A stretch of DNA of 64,000 nucleotides from assembly GCA_017619315.1 (NCBI GenBank), contig JAFZSN010000011.1:109371-173370 (forward strand), given 5' to 3'. The notes under the pieces were generated by a model. It made no database searches. It saw only the letters and a program-made list of their open reading frames with translations, and was not told where the DNA came from. Origin of the DNA: Candidatus Saccharimonadota bacterium (GTDB taxonomy: Bacteria > Patescibacteriota > Saccharimonadia > Saccharimonadales > Saccharimonadaceae). Both the position numbers and the translations under genes were made by a program. Positions 34,922 to 43,878 of this stretch are shown here, in pieces; positions within the stretch are counted from its first letter, which is position 1; every line of letters starts with the position of its first letter.

Positions 34922-37900
34922 TTACAATGCAAGAATGAGTTCGATAAACGAAATAATATTTTTGACGCCGAGTGAATTATTGGGGGCGACAAAAACATCC
35001 GAGTTGTCCATAAACCCGAGCGTAGTAACAAGTGAATAGACTTTCTTCATCAACTCGACTAGCATTGCGCTGTTTTTGTCATCAAAATCATATTCCTTAT
35101 CGTATACTTCACCAGTTTTTTTATCTGGTATCACGAAGAGTATATGGGCTTTTTTGACGGTGTATTTACGGTAGGTAGGAGAATTATTAAGGAGTAGTTT
35201 GTAGAATTCTAGTTGCAGCATATATTTATATAATGAAGCGTGCGATTGCCACTTCTCTTTATGATATCCCGCAGTCTTATAATCATAAATCTCGATTGTT
35301 TTATCGTTTTCATTTATAGTGATATGGTCAATTTTACCTGTTATCGGTACGCCAGAGACCACAATCTTCTCAGAGCTGAAGTTAACCTCGGCCTTGCCTT
35401 GATGCAAAATATCTTTGAAGGTATTAAGCGACACGGTGAGGTTAGTAACACCTTTTTCCTTTAGGCGTTTTTTTAGTTTTGAATCAAGCGCCATCTTATC
35501 AAGTTCATCGAGGTAATATTTGATAGCCTCTTCGTCAGACAAATCATTGTTCGTGACTTGCTCATAAACTTGGTGTACCAAAGTCCCGAAGGCCAACGAT
35601 TCGTCCTGAGCATCGCTCGGAACGCGTAAAACCTCGCGTTTAAAGAATTCTTGCGGACCGGCATAAACAACATCGATAAAGGTAGTGAGCGATGTGGCCG
35701 ACATCCGATACTGCTTCACGCGCTCCTTATAAATAGACCGCATATCGGGGTTAGCGTTATGGTAGACCGAGAGCCAGTTTTTAAGGGTATTTTCGGAAAT
35801 TGAAACCGCGCTTCCATCGTAGAGACATTTCACTTCTTTCGATGGCAAAAATGGGGATATTACCTTTCCGTCTTCGACAAATTCCTGGAAATACTCTAAT
35901 CTATCTGGGTTCTTGCCATTAAAATCGTTTAACGAATTCGTGATATATAGATGTGATTTCGCCCTCGTGAGAGATACGTAAAGGATACGGATTTTTTCGC
36001 CATCAGTTGTTCCAGTGTGACGAATTTGCATTAAGTTTTTTGGTAGAGATAAGGTATTATTATTACCTTTTCCTTTGCCCCACGCGGCGTGATCAGCGGA
36101 AATGATAAACACGTGTTCAAATTCTAGGCCTTTGGCTTTATGCGCTGTCATGATGGATACGGCATCCTCGGAATCTTTATATGGCGAAGTGGTATTAATT
36201 GGCATTTCGGCAGCCTCATAGTCTTCTACCATCGAGACGAGGTCGGCAATCTTGAGACTCTTATCGCCAAAATGTTGCCTGAGCTTACCCCGAAGCGCAG
36301 CGAGGTTTTCGTATAGCGAGAATGCTTCGTATTCGCCTTGTTTTTCGTGGTAGGCTAAGAAAGGCGATTTATAGCCATTCAGCTCAGCGGCGCCGATCAA
36401 ATAGTCCCACATGATTTCAAGCGGCTCAGTAAAAGATTTAGCAACCAGATTGGCTAAGAAGTTAGCAACTTGATTAATCTTTTCATCAGGAGAGGAGATC
36501 AAATATTCAAACACCGATTTCTTATCATTGCGAGCTGCACCGATAATTTTGATAACTTCGAGCATAGGGAGGCCAAAGAAAGGATAGCCGAGCACTTCAA
36601 CCAGAAGTGCGTTATTTGAGCTCTGCTGAGACAATTCATTGATTAACTTAGCCAAAGTAATCAATTGATGGATTTTATTATCTTCAAGTAAATTATTTTG
36701 CATTTCATAAGAAATATTGATCTCGGGGTAAGACTTTAGATATGGGAGTAAAGGTACAAAATATTTTCGCATATAAGAGATAACCGCGATGTCCTTTTGC
36801 GGAACGCCAGATTTAATTAATTCAGAGATCTTCTTGGCGATAAATGAAAACTCAACATCTGAAGACCTAAACTCCAACCGCTCAATTTGGGTAGATTTGG
36901 GGGCGGGCTTATGAGCGACCAACTCTTTGTCAGCGAACCTGTCAGGAGCTTGATTGATGACTTCGCGAGAGAAATCGAGGATTTCCTGAGTGCTACGATA
37001 GTTTTCGACCAGCGGAATAACTTCCGCTCCGTAGTATTCCTGGAAATCGGTCAAATTGGTAGCAGAAGCACCCTGGAATTCGTAAATCGCCTGGTCATCA
37101 TCACCCACCGCCATAATATTTGGCTTTTCATATTCGGTCAATTTCTTGATAATCATAAATTGAGACGGGTTTGTATCCTGGAACTCATCGAGCATGATAT
37201 ATTCGAAACGCTCCGACAAGGTCAAACGGAAACCTTCGTCGGACGAAAGAATCCTGACCGCTTCCTGAATCATATCGTCGTAATCAAATAGCCCATTTTC
37301 CTTCAAATACTCGTCATACTGTTCCATTACGGATGAAATACTGAGGAGTTTCTTGTTGGCAACGGTATCTTTGAGGCGATAATTCCCTTTTTCGTCCTTT
37401 TCGAAATATGCGTTACGCCAGGCTGTGAGAGGTGTCACTTTCTCCGAAGACTCAGCTTCACAAATCGCTGTTTTAAGATCGCGGGATATTCCGGCGATTG
37501 AACGCTCGATTCGCTCTGTGATGGTCGGAGCATCAGTGTAATCTTTCAAGAGTTCATAAATTGGACCATAGGCATTATCATAAGACTCGCGGAATTTACC
37601 TGCGACTACGTTCTTAAGTAGTGGCGAAATAGCACCAGACAATACTTTAGAGTCTTCCATATTGGTTTCGGCAATTTTCTTAAGATCGGCTGAAGATAAT
37701 CCGGCAGACTTAGCGGAAGAAATTACGCTTATGATATTCTTAACATTGTCGCCGTGTAAAATATCTAAGGCAGGTAAATTATCGCGAATGGTTTTTACAA
37801 TCTTAAATTGTGTTACTTCATCAATCGGGCTATCAAGCTGGCGGTCATATTTGTCGGAATAATTCTTATAGAGAGATAAAACGTCAGTCCCGAAAGCGTG

Positions 37901-38149
37901 ATAAGTAGAAACCTGCACCTTAGCCCCTTCAGCGCCGACAATGGTCTTAAGACGCTCGCGCATATTCGAAGCCCCAGACTCAGTAAAAGTAATACACAAA
38001 ATATTTTCAGGATTAGTGTCGGTGTTTTTTAAAATATAGGCGACTTTTTCTGAAAGAAGCTGAGTCTTGCCGGTGCCAGGCCCAGCCAATACCAAAAGTG
38101 GCCCATCCAGATATTCTACTGCTCGTTTTTGATTACTATTTAGTCCCAT
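34922..38149 (-). CDS. UvrD/PcrA-type DNA helicase fused to a PD-(D/E)XK nuclease
   Basis: A 1075-residue superfamily 1A helicase. Walker A LVLAGPGTGKTQLL (residues 19-32), Walker B YIMLDEFQDTNPSQ, motif III AVGDDDQAIYEFQGA and later motifs AHKAKGLEFEHVF and LYVSLTRAKSHLY are present. The last about 250 residues match a RecB/Cas4-like nuclease: LAFGTLVHQVYEQV, GKIDHITINE and IYDYKTAGYHKEKW supply the acidic residues and Lys. It could do AddA/RecB-like end processing in one chain. Its ATG overlaps gpsA by 14 bases, forming a unit with the next two upstream genes. Confidence 0.92.
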   Translation of the reverse strand: MGLNSNQKRAVEYLDGPLLVLAGPGTGKTQLLSEKVAYILKNTDTNPENILCITFTESGASNMRERLKTIVGAEGAKVQVSTYHAFGTDVLSLYKNYSDKYDRQLDSPIDEVTQFKIVKTIRDNLPALDILHGDNVKNIISVISSAKSAGLSSADLKKIAETNMEDSKVLSGAISPLLKNVVAGKFRESYDNAYGPIYELLKDYTDAPTITERIERSIAGISRDLKTAICEAESSEKVTPLTAWRNAYFEKDEKGNYRLKDTVANKKLLSISSVMEQYDEYLKENGLFDYDDMIQEAVRILSSDEGFRLTLSERFEYIMLDEFQDTNPSQFMIIKKLTEYEKPNIMAVGDDDQAIYEFQGASATNLTDFQEYYGAEVIPLVENYRSTQEILDFSREVINQAPDRFADKELVAHKPAPKSTQIERLEFRSSDVEFSFIAKKISELIKSGVPQKDIAVISYMRKYFVPLLPYLKSYPEINISYEMQNNLLEDNKIHQLITLAKLINELSQQSSNNALLVEVLGYPFFGLPMLEVIKIIGAARNDKKSVFEYLISSPDEKINQVANFLANLVAKSFTEPLEIMWDYLIGAAELNGYKSPFLAYHEKQGEYEAFSLYENLAALRGKLRQHFGDKSLKIADLVSMVEDYEAAEMPINTTSPYKDSEDAVSIMTAHKAKGLEFEHVFIISADHAAWGKGKGNNNTLSLPKNLMQIRHTGTTDGEKIRILYVSLTRAKSHLYITNSLNDFNGKNPDRLEYFQEFVEDGKVISPFLPSKEVKCLYDGSAVSISENTLKNWLSVYHNANPDMRSIYKERVKQYRMSATSLTTFIDVVYAGPQEFFKREVLRVPSDAQDESLAFGTLVHQVYEQVTNNDLSDEEAIKYYLDELDKMALDSKLKKRLKEKGVTNLTVSLNTFKDILHQGKAEVNFSSEKIVVSGVPITGKIDHITINENDKTIEIYDYKTAGYHKEKWQSHASLYKYMLQLEFYKLLLNNSPTYRKYTVKKAHILFVIPDKKTGEVYDKEYDFDDKNSAMLVELMKKVYSLVTTLGFMDNSDVFVAPNNSLGVKNIISFIELILAL

Positions 38150-38927
38150 TTGATACTTTTTTGATTATATCTTTTAGTATAGCAGCATCCTCTGGTATTT
38201 CAAGCTCACCTTCTTTAATGGATTGGATAGTGGAAAGCCCTTCCAGAGTGTCGCGCGTCTTGTAATTCGGGTCGTCGCGAAGATTGACGCCGAATTGATA
38301 GTTCCGCGAAGGCGTGTCACAAGTGAGCATAAGGTCGCCAACGCCGCAGGCGAGATCGACGGTGTCTGGGTTAGAGGCGTTTAAAGTTAGGATAGATTTA
38401 AGTTCGCGATATACTTCTGTAATGTATTTCCGCCACAAAGGAGCACCGTGGTCTAGACCGAGCAGCCCAGCACCGATTGCGTAAACGTTTTTGAGTGACC
38501 CGCACATCAGAACGCCATTAAAATCATCGGTGTAATCAAAGGATAAATAATTAGCAGAAAACAGATCGATCACCCTATGATCTGTTGCCGTTAGTTTAGT
38601 TTTTCTTTCGAGGACGATATCTTTGGCAAATCCGGGCCCAGAGATTAGCATTTTGTCACTGAACCCGTCGAAAACGCTACATGAAAGAATTCCTTTTGTG
38701 GCAATAATGAGAGGGAGATCTTTTGGTAGAAGCGGCAAAACATGCTCGATGGTATTAGAAGGAACAACAAGCAGGATATAGCTCGCCCCGGACAAGGTTT
38801 TTGAGATATCGCTTTCGCGAAGCTTCGGATCATAATACGAGACACTGTATCCTTTGACCGAAAGAATTTCACCAAGCGCAGACCCATAGGCCCCTGCGCC
38901 GATCACTGCAATTTTGTCTGCGTTCAC
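38136..38927 (-). CDS. gpsA: Short NAD(P)-dependent glycerol-3-phosphate dehydrogenase
   Basis: A 263-residue GpsA-like enzyme making sn-glycerol 3-phosphate from dihydroxyacetone phosphate for lipid synthesis. The Rossmann motif GAGAYGSALG is at 10-19; LVVPSNTIEHVLP, the block GPGFAKDI, and CGSLKNVYAIGAGLLGL with the catalytic lysine follow, then CGVGDLMLTCDTPSRN. It is about 65 residues shorter than E. coli GpsA, mainly in the nucleotide domain and C-terminus. It overlaps its neighbours at both ends (ATGA with the 341-aa gene). Confidence 0.88.
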   Translation of the reverse strand: MNADKIAVIGAGAYGSALGEILSVKGYSVSYYDPKLRESDISKTLSGASYILLVVPSNTIEHVLPLLPKDLPLIIATKGILSCSVFDGFSDKMLISGPGFAKDIVLERKTKLTATDHRVIDLFSANYLSFDYTDDFNGVLMCGSLKNVYAIGAGLLGLDHGAPLWRKYITEVYRELKSILTLNASNPDTVDLACGVGDLMLTCDTPSRNYQFGVNLRDDPNYKTRDTLEGLSTIQSIKEGELEIPEDAAILKDIIKKVSNGTK

Positions 38928-39949
38928 TGGTCTGATTCCTCGGAGTCTATTTGAGTTTGGTAAGTTGAAGCAGAAGAAGTTTTGAACGTGGCTTTTTCGA
39001 GGTCCTCATCGCTAAGAGTTGTTGAAACGAAGGCTTCAAATGTAAACACATCATCAGGATACATACCTTCAGCATAAAGTGAAGAAGTGTCAAGAATTTG
39101 TCCGTCTTCACCAATGGCAGAAACGATAATACGAATTGATTGCCTCTCGTTCGTTTTATTCTTAATAGAAACTTTGACAATTTTATGGTCAAGGTCCATA
39201 GTTTCACTCTTTTGAACTCCAAGAAACTCAATTTCGGCGGCATTATTAATGGTTTCCTTTGTGACAGACTCATTTTTTTCCGTAGTTATATCAGAGAAGA
39301 CACTAGGGCTTCCACTACTCGCAAAACGAGTATCATTGGATGCGCTAGAGTCGCTTGAATCACTGGAATTGTCATGTGGGACTACTTTAATTAAGATAAT
39401 CGCAACGACAACCGCAACGGATACAAATGCGATGATGGCAAATAAGATTTGGGACAGCTTCTTGTGAGTCTTTTTTTGTCCCTTTGGAGTAATGTTGGTA
39501 GCATTGTTTCTTTCGGCAGCAATTGTGGTATCAGTAACGCAATTTTGTGTTTCGAGCTCTCTGGTGGTAATTTCCCCGGTTGGCTCAACGACTGGCCTGG
39601 GACGTGTGGGTGTAGGGACTCTGACCGGGCGACCATGCATTGGAGCTTTTCGCACCGGACGCCTTCTGATGTCCATCCCGAGTGAACGTCGTCTATTCTG
39701 GGTTTCGGGCAAGCTTCGCAGTGGCCTTCTGGCCGCCCTTCTTTCGACCGTTGGGGTAGTTGCGGGTCTCGTAGTGATAGGTTGAGTTTTCGCCGCAGAA
39801 TTTTCAAATGCAGCGCTTTCTACCGGTTTGTTGTCAGCCAGTTCGTTATCGGATTGGTTTTTAAGAGCATCAAAAGGATCGGAAGCAGACTCTTTCTCCT
39901 GTTTCTTTCGCATTAAGGGGTTCGTCGTCAATGGCTTCTTTTGATCCAT
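38924..39949 (-). CDS. Single-pass membrane protein, proline/arginine-rich inside, small exported domain
   Basis: A 341-residue protein of unknown function. Residues 1-165 are polar and basic with many Pro, Arg and Thr (RRRPVRKAPMHGRPVRVPT), probably disordered in the cytoplasm. One membrane helix follows (ILFAIIAFVSVAVVVAIILI, about 168-188), then a Ser/Asp-rich linker and an extracytoplasmic domain at about 230-325 (KIVKVSIKNKTNERQSIRI) like DUF4352/FxLYD beta domains. It is first in the unit with gpsA and the helicase; the link between them is not clear. Confidence 0.6.
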   Translation of the reverse strand: MDQKKPLTTNPLMRKKQEKESASDPFDALKNQSDNELADNKPVESAAFENSAAKTQPITTRPATTPTVERRAARRPLRSLPETQNRRRSLGMDIRRRPVRKAPMHGRPVRVPTPTRPRPVVEPTGEITTRELETQNCVTDTTIAAERNNATNITPKGQKKTHKKLSQILFAIIAFVSVAVVVAIILIKVVPHDNSSDSSDSSASNDTRFASSGSPSVFSDITTEKNESVTKETINNAAEIEFLGVQKSETMDLDHKIVKVSIKNKTNERQSIRIIVSAIGEDGQILDTSSLYAEGMYPDDVFTFEAFVSTTLSDEDLEKATFKTSSASTYQTQIDSEESDQ

Positions 39950-40054
39950 AAGTATTATTTCTCCTCTATATTTACTAATATAATTTTATCACAAACTGCT
40001 TATGCAGTAAATCGACAAGTTTTACACAATTTCAAAAATTAAACATAAAAAGTC

Positions 40055-40083
40055 TTGAAATACCATATATAGTGTTATATTAT
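40055..40083 (+). promoter_or_regulatory. Promoter of nrdD-nrdG
   Basis: TTGAAA, 17 bases, TATTAT, followed by a leader of about 105 bases and AAGGAGG before the nrdD ATG. Confidence 0.7.
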
Positions 40084-40108
40084 ATTCATAAGGCACTAAA
40101 TGTAGGGT
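40060..40108 (+). promoter_or_regulatory. Tandem NrdR-box-like sites over the nrdD promoter
   Basis: ATACCATATATAGTGT (40060-40075) agrees with the NrdR palindrome ACACTATATATAGTGT at 14 of 16 positions and lies between -35 and -10. A weaker copy, GCACTAAATGTAGGGT (40093-40108), agrees at 12 of 16 and lies 33 bases on, about three helical turns, as NrdR pairs usually do. Confidence 0.65.
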
Positions 40109-40193
40109 AGCACAAGCATTACCATTAAGTTATCCTAAAAAGGTCATAGAAATAACAAATTGAACTAGAAAACACATTAAGGAGGTATATTTC

Positions 40194-42389
40194 ATGTTCA
40201 AAAGAATAGTAAAGCGGGATGGGAAAATCGTAAAATTCGATCCAGAAAAAATTACCGATGCCATCGCCAAAGCCGGACTCGCTACTGAAGAATTCAAATA
40301 TGATAGAGCCAAAACTCTAGCTGATAAAGTTTTAAAACGTGCGGAAGAAACCATTACGGTCCGTACTCCTAACGTCGAGCAAATTCAAGACATCGTCGAG
40401 GAAGTATTGATGGAGTCTTCATTTAAGAAGACCGCAAGAGAATACATCAGATATCGTCAGGAACGTTCTCGCCGACGCGAAGCTAAGTCTGATCTCATGA
40501 TGATTTATCGCACTATTTCTCACGCCGATGCAAGTGAAGACTCAGACATTAAACGTTCAAATGCTAACGTCGACGGCAACTCCGCAATGGGCAAGATGCT
40601 TCAATTCGGCGCTGAAGGCTCAAAGGTTTTCGCGAAAACACTACTGATTCGCCCCGACATCGCAGCCGCCCATGATAATGGTGACATTCATATCCACGAC
40701 CTTGATTTTTACGCTACTGGCACTTTGACTTGCTGCCAGTCCGATCCATTTGTGCTGTTCGAAAATGGCGGTTTTAACACCGGCCACGGTCACCTCCGTA
40801 CCCCGAACTCAATTGGATCATACGGCGCCTTAGCTGCAATCGTCTTGCAGGCGAACCAGAACGAGCAGCACGGTGGCCAGTCTATCCCTAACTTTGACTA
40901 TGCCATGGCCCCAGGCGTTAATAAGTCATTCAGGAAGGCTCTTAAGAGAAATCTCGCCAAATACAATAAATTCACCGGCAAGAAGCTAGATCTAGAAGTT
41001 AAAGATAGTTATGACTATGGTGAAGACGACAAATTGAAGAAAGCGAAATGGCCAAAAGAGGTCATCGAGGCGTCAAACGAAGACGTCGAGCGCGAAACTT
41101 TGCAAGCTATGGAAGGCTTCGTCCACAACCTAAATACCATGCACTCCCGTGCTGGTGCACAGGTGCCATTTACTTCAATTAACTTCGGTACCGACACGAC
41201 TCCAGCTGGCCGCTTAGTTTCGAAGAATCTCCTGATTGCGACCGAAAACGGCCTCGGCAAAGGCGAAACGCCAATCTTCCCGATATCAATTTTCAAAGTC
41301 AAATCAGGTATAAACTACGAGCCAGATGACCCGAACTACGACCTCTTCAAGAAGTCGATGGAAGTTTCTGCCAAGCGCCTCTTCCCTAACTTCTGTTTCA
41401 TCGATGCACCATTTAATTTGCAGTACTACAAACCAGGCGACTATCGCACCGAGATCGCAACCATGGGTTGCCGCACCAGGGTATTTGGCTCAATCTTCCC
41501 AGAATCTGACGGTATCGTCACGAGCCGTGGCAACTTGTCATTCACCACAATCAACCTAGTCAGAATTGGTATTAAACACGGTATCTGTCTCAAAGAAAGA
41601 AAAGAAGGCGACTGGGATGGATTCTACCGTGAATTAGACGAAAAAATGGATCTAGTTAAAGACGAATTACTCGAGAGGTTTGAATTCCAAGCCAACCAAC
41701 ACGTTCGCAACTTCCCATTCCTAATGGGCCAAGGCAACTGGTTTGGTAGCGAGAAATTAGGTCCTAACGACACTTTGCGTGAAGTCATTAAGCATGGTAC
41801 TTTATCAATCGGCTTTATCGGCCTCGCCGAGACGTTGGTCGCGATGACCGGCAAACACCACGGTGAAGACGAGGATTCCCGCGAACTCGGTCTTGATATC
41901 ATCACTTATATGCGAGAGAAATGTGACAAGTATAGCAAGAAATATAAACTAAACTTCTCCCTTCTAGCTACTCCGGCTGAAGGTATCGCTGGCCGCTTCA
42001 CTAAGATGGATCGTCGCGAATTTGGCAAAATCAAGGGTGTAACTGATCGTGAATTCTACACCAACTCATTCCACGTACCAGTCTATTATCCGATTTCCGC
42101 CTTTGACAAGATCGAAATTGAAGCGCCTTACCACGAACTCTGTAACGCAGGCCACATCACCTACATTGAGCTAGATGGTGATCCATCCCAAAATATCGCA
42201 GCATTTGAGGCAGTGATTCGCAAAATGCACGACGCTGGCATTGGCTATGGCTCAGTGAACCACCCAGTAGACCGTGACCCTGTTTGTGGTTTTTCTGGAG
42301 TTATCACTGGCGACAGATGCCCGCACTGCGGTAGACTAGAAGGTGATTTACCATTTGAAAAAGTCAGTAGTTGTGCTAAAGGAGAATAA
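40194..42389 (+). CDS. nrdD: Anaerobic ribonucleoside-triphosphate reductase NrdD, lacking the glycyl-radical end
   Basis: Class III RNR, 731 residues, reducing NTPs to dNTPs without oxygen. The ATP-cone is at 1-90; the paired cysteines are C180-C181 (TLTCCQSDP) and the thiyl cysteine C426 (TMGCRTRV). The C-terminal zinc site is imperfect: D695-P-V-C698 and C709-P-H-C712. After it the protein ends within 19 residues (EGDLPFEKVSSCAKGE), so the R-x-x-GY glycyl-radical motif and the following 25-30 residues found in known NrdD proteins are absent. No frameshift restores them. AAGGAGG precedes the ATG; nrdG follows with no gap (stop and start overlap). Confidence 0.92.
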   Translation: MFKRIVKRDGKIVKFDPEKITDAIAKAGLATEEFKYDRAKTLADKVLKRAEETITVRTPNVEQIQDIVEEVLMESSFKKTAREYIRYRQERSRRREAKSDLMMIYRTISHADASEDSDIKRSNANVDGNSAMGKMLQFGAEGSKVFAKTLLIRPDIAAAHDNGDIHIHDLDFYATGTLTCCQSDPFVLFENGGFNTGHGHLRTPNSIGSYGALAAIVLQANQNEQHGGQSIPNFDYAMAPGVNKSFRKALKRNLAKYNKFTGKKLDLEVKDSYDYGEDDKLKKAKWPKEVIEASNEDVERETLQAMEGFVHNLNTMHSRAGAQVPFTSINFGTDTTPAGRLVSKNLLIATENGLGKGETPIFPISIFKVKSGINYEPDDPNYDLFKKSMEVSAKRLFPNFCFIDAPFNLQYYKPGDYRTEIATMGCRTRVFGSIFPESDGIVTSRGNLSFTTINLVRIGIKHGICLKERKEGDWDGFYRELDEKMDLVKDELLERFEFQANQHVRNFPFLMGQGNWFGSEKLGPNDTLREVIKHGTLSIGFIGLAETLVAMTGKHHGEDEDSRELGLDIITYMREKCDKYSKKYKLNFSLLATPAEGIAGRFTKMDRREFGKIKGVTDREFYTNSFHVPVYYPISAFDKIEIEAPYHELCNAGHITYIELDGDPSQNIAAFEAVIRKMHDAGIGYGSVNHPVDRDPVCGFSGVITGDRCPHCGRLEGDLPFEKVSSCAKGE

Positions 42390-42940
42390 TGACCGATTGG
42401 CACAAATTAGCGCTCGAAAAAATCGCAAAGCAAGAAGAATTGCCAGAAGATAAAATCAGGCTATCTGGCCCGATCGAGCATGATAGTATCGTAAATGGCG
42501 ATGGCTTAAGGGCGGTCCTCTGGACCCAGGGCTGCCCCAACCATTGCCCCGGCTGCCAAAACCCCGAAACCTGGGATTACTGCGGCGGCATGGTTGTCCC
42601 GATCGACGACGTATTAAAACAATTATCTGAGCTGAAGGGCCAAACTGGTCTGACATTCTGTGGTGGTGAGCCATTTGTCCAACCAAAACAATGTAAAATC
42701 ATCGCAGATTACGTCCGAAAAGAACTAGGCTGGGACGTTTGGAGCTTCTCGGGCTTTACCTATGAAATCATTAAAGAATATGGCAAAGAACCATGGGAAT
42801 TCCTTAAATCCCTCGATGCAATTATTGACGGGCCTTTCATCCTGAAGCAAAGGGACCTCAGCCTTCGTTTTAGGGGTTCTAAGAATCAAAGGCTAATCAA
42901 GCTAGAATACGGTACCGGTAAAATCTTAAGTATAGAATAA
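42389..42940 (+). CDS. nrdG: Anaerobic RNR activating protein NrdG
   Basis: A 183-residue radical SAM enzyme that makes the glycyl radical on NrdD. The 4Fe-4S motif CPNHCPGCQNPETW (CX3CX2C) is intact, followed by LTFCGGEPFVQP (GGE motif), and SLDAIIDGPF near the C-terminus. Length and motifs are normal. It overlaps the nrdD stop (TAATG) and has AAAGGAG inside the end of nrdD. Its intact state contrasts with the missing target glycine in the neighbouring NrdD. Confidence 0.93.
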   Translation: MTDWHKLALEKIAKQEELPEDKIRLSGPIEHDSIVNGDGLRAVLWTQGCPNHCPGCQNPETWDYCGGMVVPIDDVLKQLSELKGQTGLTFCGGEPFVQPKQCKIIADYVRKELGWDVWSFSGFTYEIIKEYGKEPWEFLKSLDAIIDGPFILKQRDLSLRFRGSKNQRLIKLEYGTGKILSIE

Positions 42941-42973
42941 AAAAATCCCCCCGATCAAACGGGGGTGATTTTT
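42939..42973 (+). terminator. Shared terminator of nrdDG and the convergent gene
   Basis: AAAAATC-CCCCCG...CGGGGGTGATTTTT, with A and T runs on both sides between two convergent genes. Confidence 0.85.
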
Positions 42974-43820
42974 AGAATTCACGTTTTTTGCGTCTTGCTT
43001 TTTTAATTCTAGTCACAATAAATGCGACGAGCGCAGCGATTGTAAGAACCACAAGGATCATGAACCAAACCGGGCAGATGATTACCTGCTTTTCAGTTGT
43101 AGATACCTTGCCATCAAAGTGTATCGTTTGATTGACGGTTACAACACCGATAGAAGGCAAATTACCAATCTCACGGCTTGTATTGTAGGTTGTATCAGGC
43201 ATAACAAGTTCGCCGAATTGGCCTTGCTGTTCATCTTTTGGATAAATTACGTCACCGGTAAAGAAATTCGTGACCTTGAGGACGATTGTAGCAGTTTGAT
43301 GAATATTACCCTTGTTCTGAAGCTTTGCTGTAACGGTAATTGGAGGAACAGCAGTGAATCCTGGGACGTTGTTTTCTAGGATCTCACCATCTTTGACGGT
43401 ATCACCAGAAACAGTCCCATAGATAAGGCTAGCCATCTCGAAGACGTTTTGGACAGAAAAGCCATCATTTTTGCCACCGTCATTATTACTCGATACATTA
43501 AGAGAAGCGTACTGGCCACCAGCAGCAGCATCCGAAGGGGTAGCGATTGTGAATTTGACTTTCTTGGTACCATTAGGCGCAATGGTACCCGTAGGCTCTT
43601 CGATCTTGATCCAATCCACGATCTCATTGCTTTTATTCTTGGTTTGTAAATCAGCCGTATAATCCTCGCCAACCACACTATATGGCGAAACGGTAACTTT
43701 GTAATTAAAGTCTGCCTTGGCATCGGCCGGATTCACGATTGTGATGTAGCCTTCATATGTCTCACCAGGATTCAAATCAACCTGTTGATTCATAGGCATT
43801 ATAGTGAATGCGTTTTCCAT
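42972..43820 (-). CDS. DUF916-like cell-surface protein with C-terminal anchor, no signal peptide
   Basis: A 282-residue protein: one or two beta-sandwich domains (LNPGETYEGYITIVNPAD, KVKFTIATPSDAAAGGQYAS, then TVTAKLQNKGNIHQTATIVL) and a C-terminal membrane helix (WFMILVVLTIAALVAFIVT) with a basic tail. This is the DUF916/DUF3324 layout of WxL-binding surface proteins. It starts at what looks like the mature N-terminus (ENAFTIMPMNQQVD): there is no hydrophobic export signal, an in-frame TAA lies 13 bases before the ATG, and the iscS promoter occupies the region upstream. The 5' end may have been lost. Confidence 0.65.
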   Translation of the reverse strand: MENAFTIMPMNQQVDLNPGETYEGYITIVNPADAKADFNYKVTVSPYSVVGEDYTADLQTKNKSNEIVDWIKIEEPTGTIAPNGTKKVKFTIATPSDAAAGGQYASLNVSSNNDGGKNDGFSVQNVFEMASLIYGTVSGDTVKDGEILENNVPGFTAVPPITVTAKLQNKGNIHQTATIVLKVTNFFTGDVIYPKDEQQGQFGELVMPDTTYNTSREIGNLPSIGVVTVNQTIHFDGKVSTTEKQVIICPVWFMILVVLTIAALVAFIVTRIKKARRKKREF

Positions 43821-43878
43821 AATACTTTTATCTTAGCAGTTAAAAAAGATTTAGGCAAGAGGTGATATAATTAATAAA

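Noticed and set aside
42290-42389. Frameshift as the cause of the missing NrdD end
   Set aside because: The other two frames from 42340 into nrdG encode nothing like RxxGY; the intergenic space is absent, so a deletion or a genuine short end is more likely.
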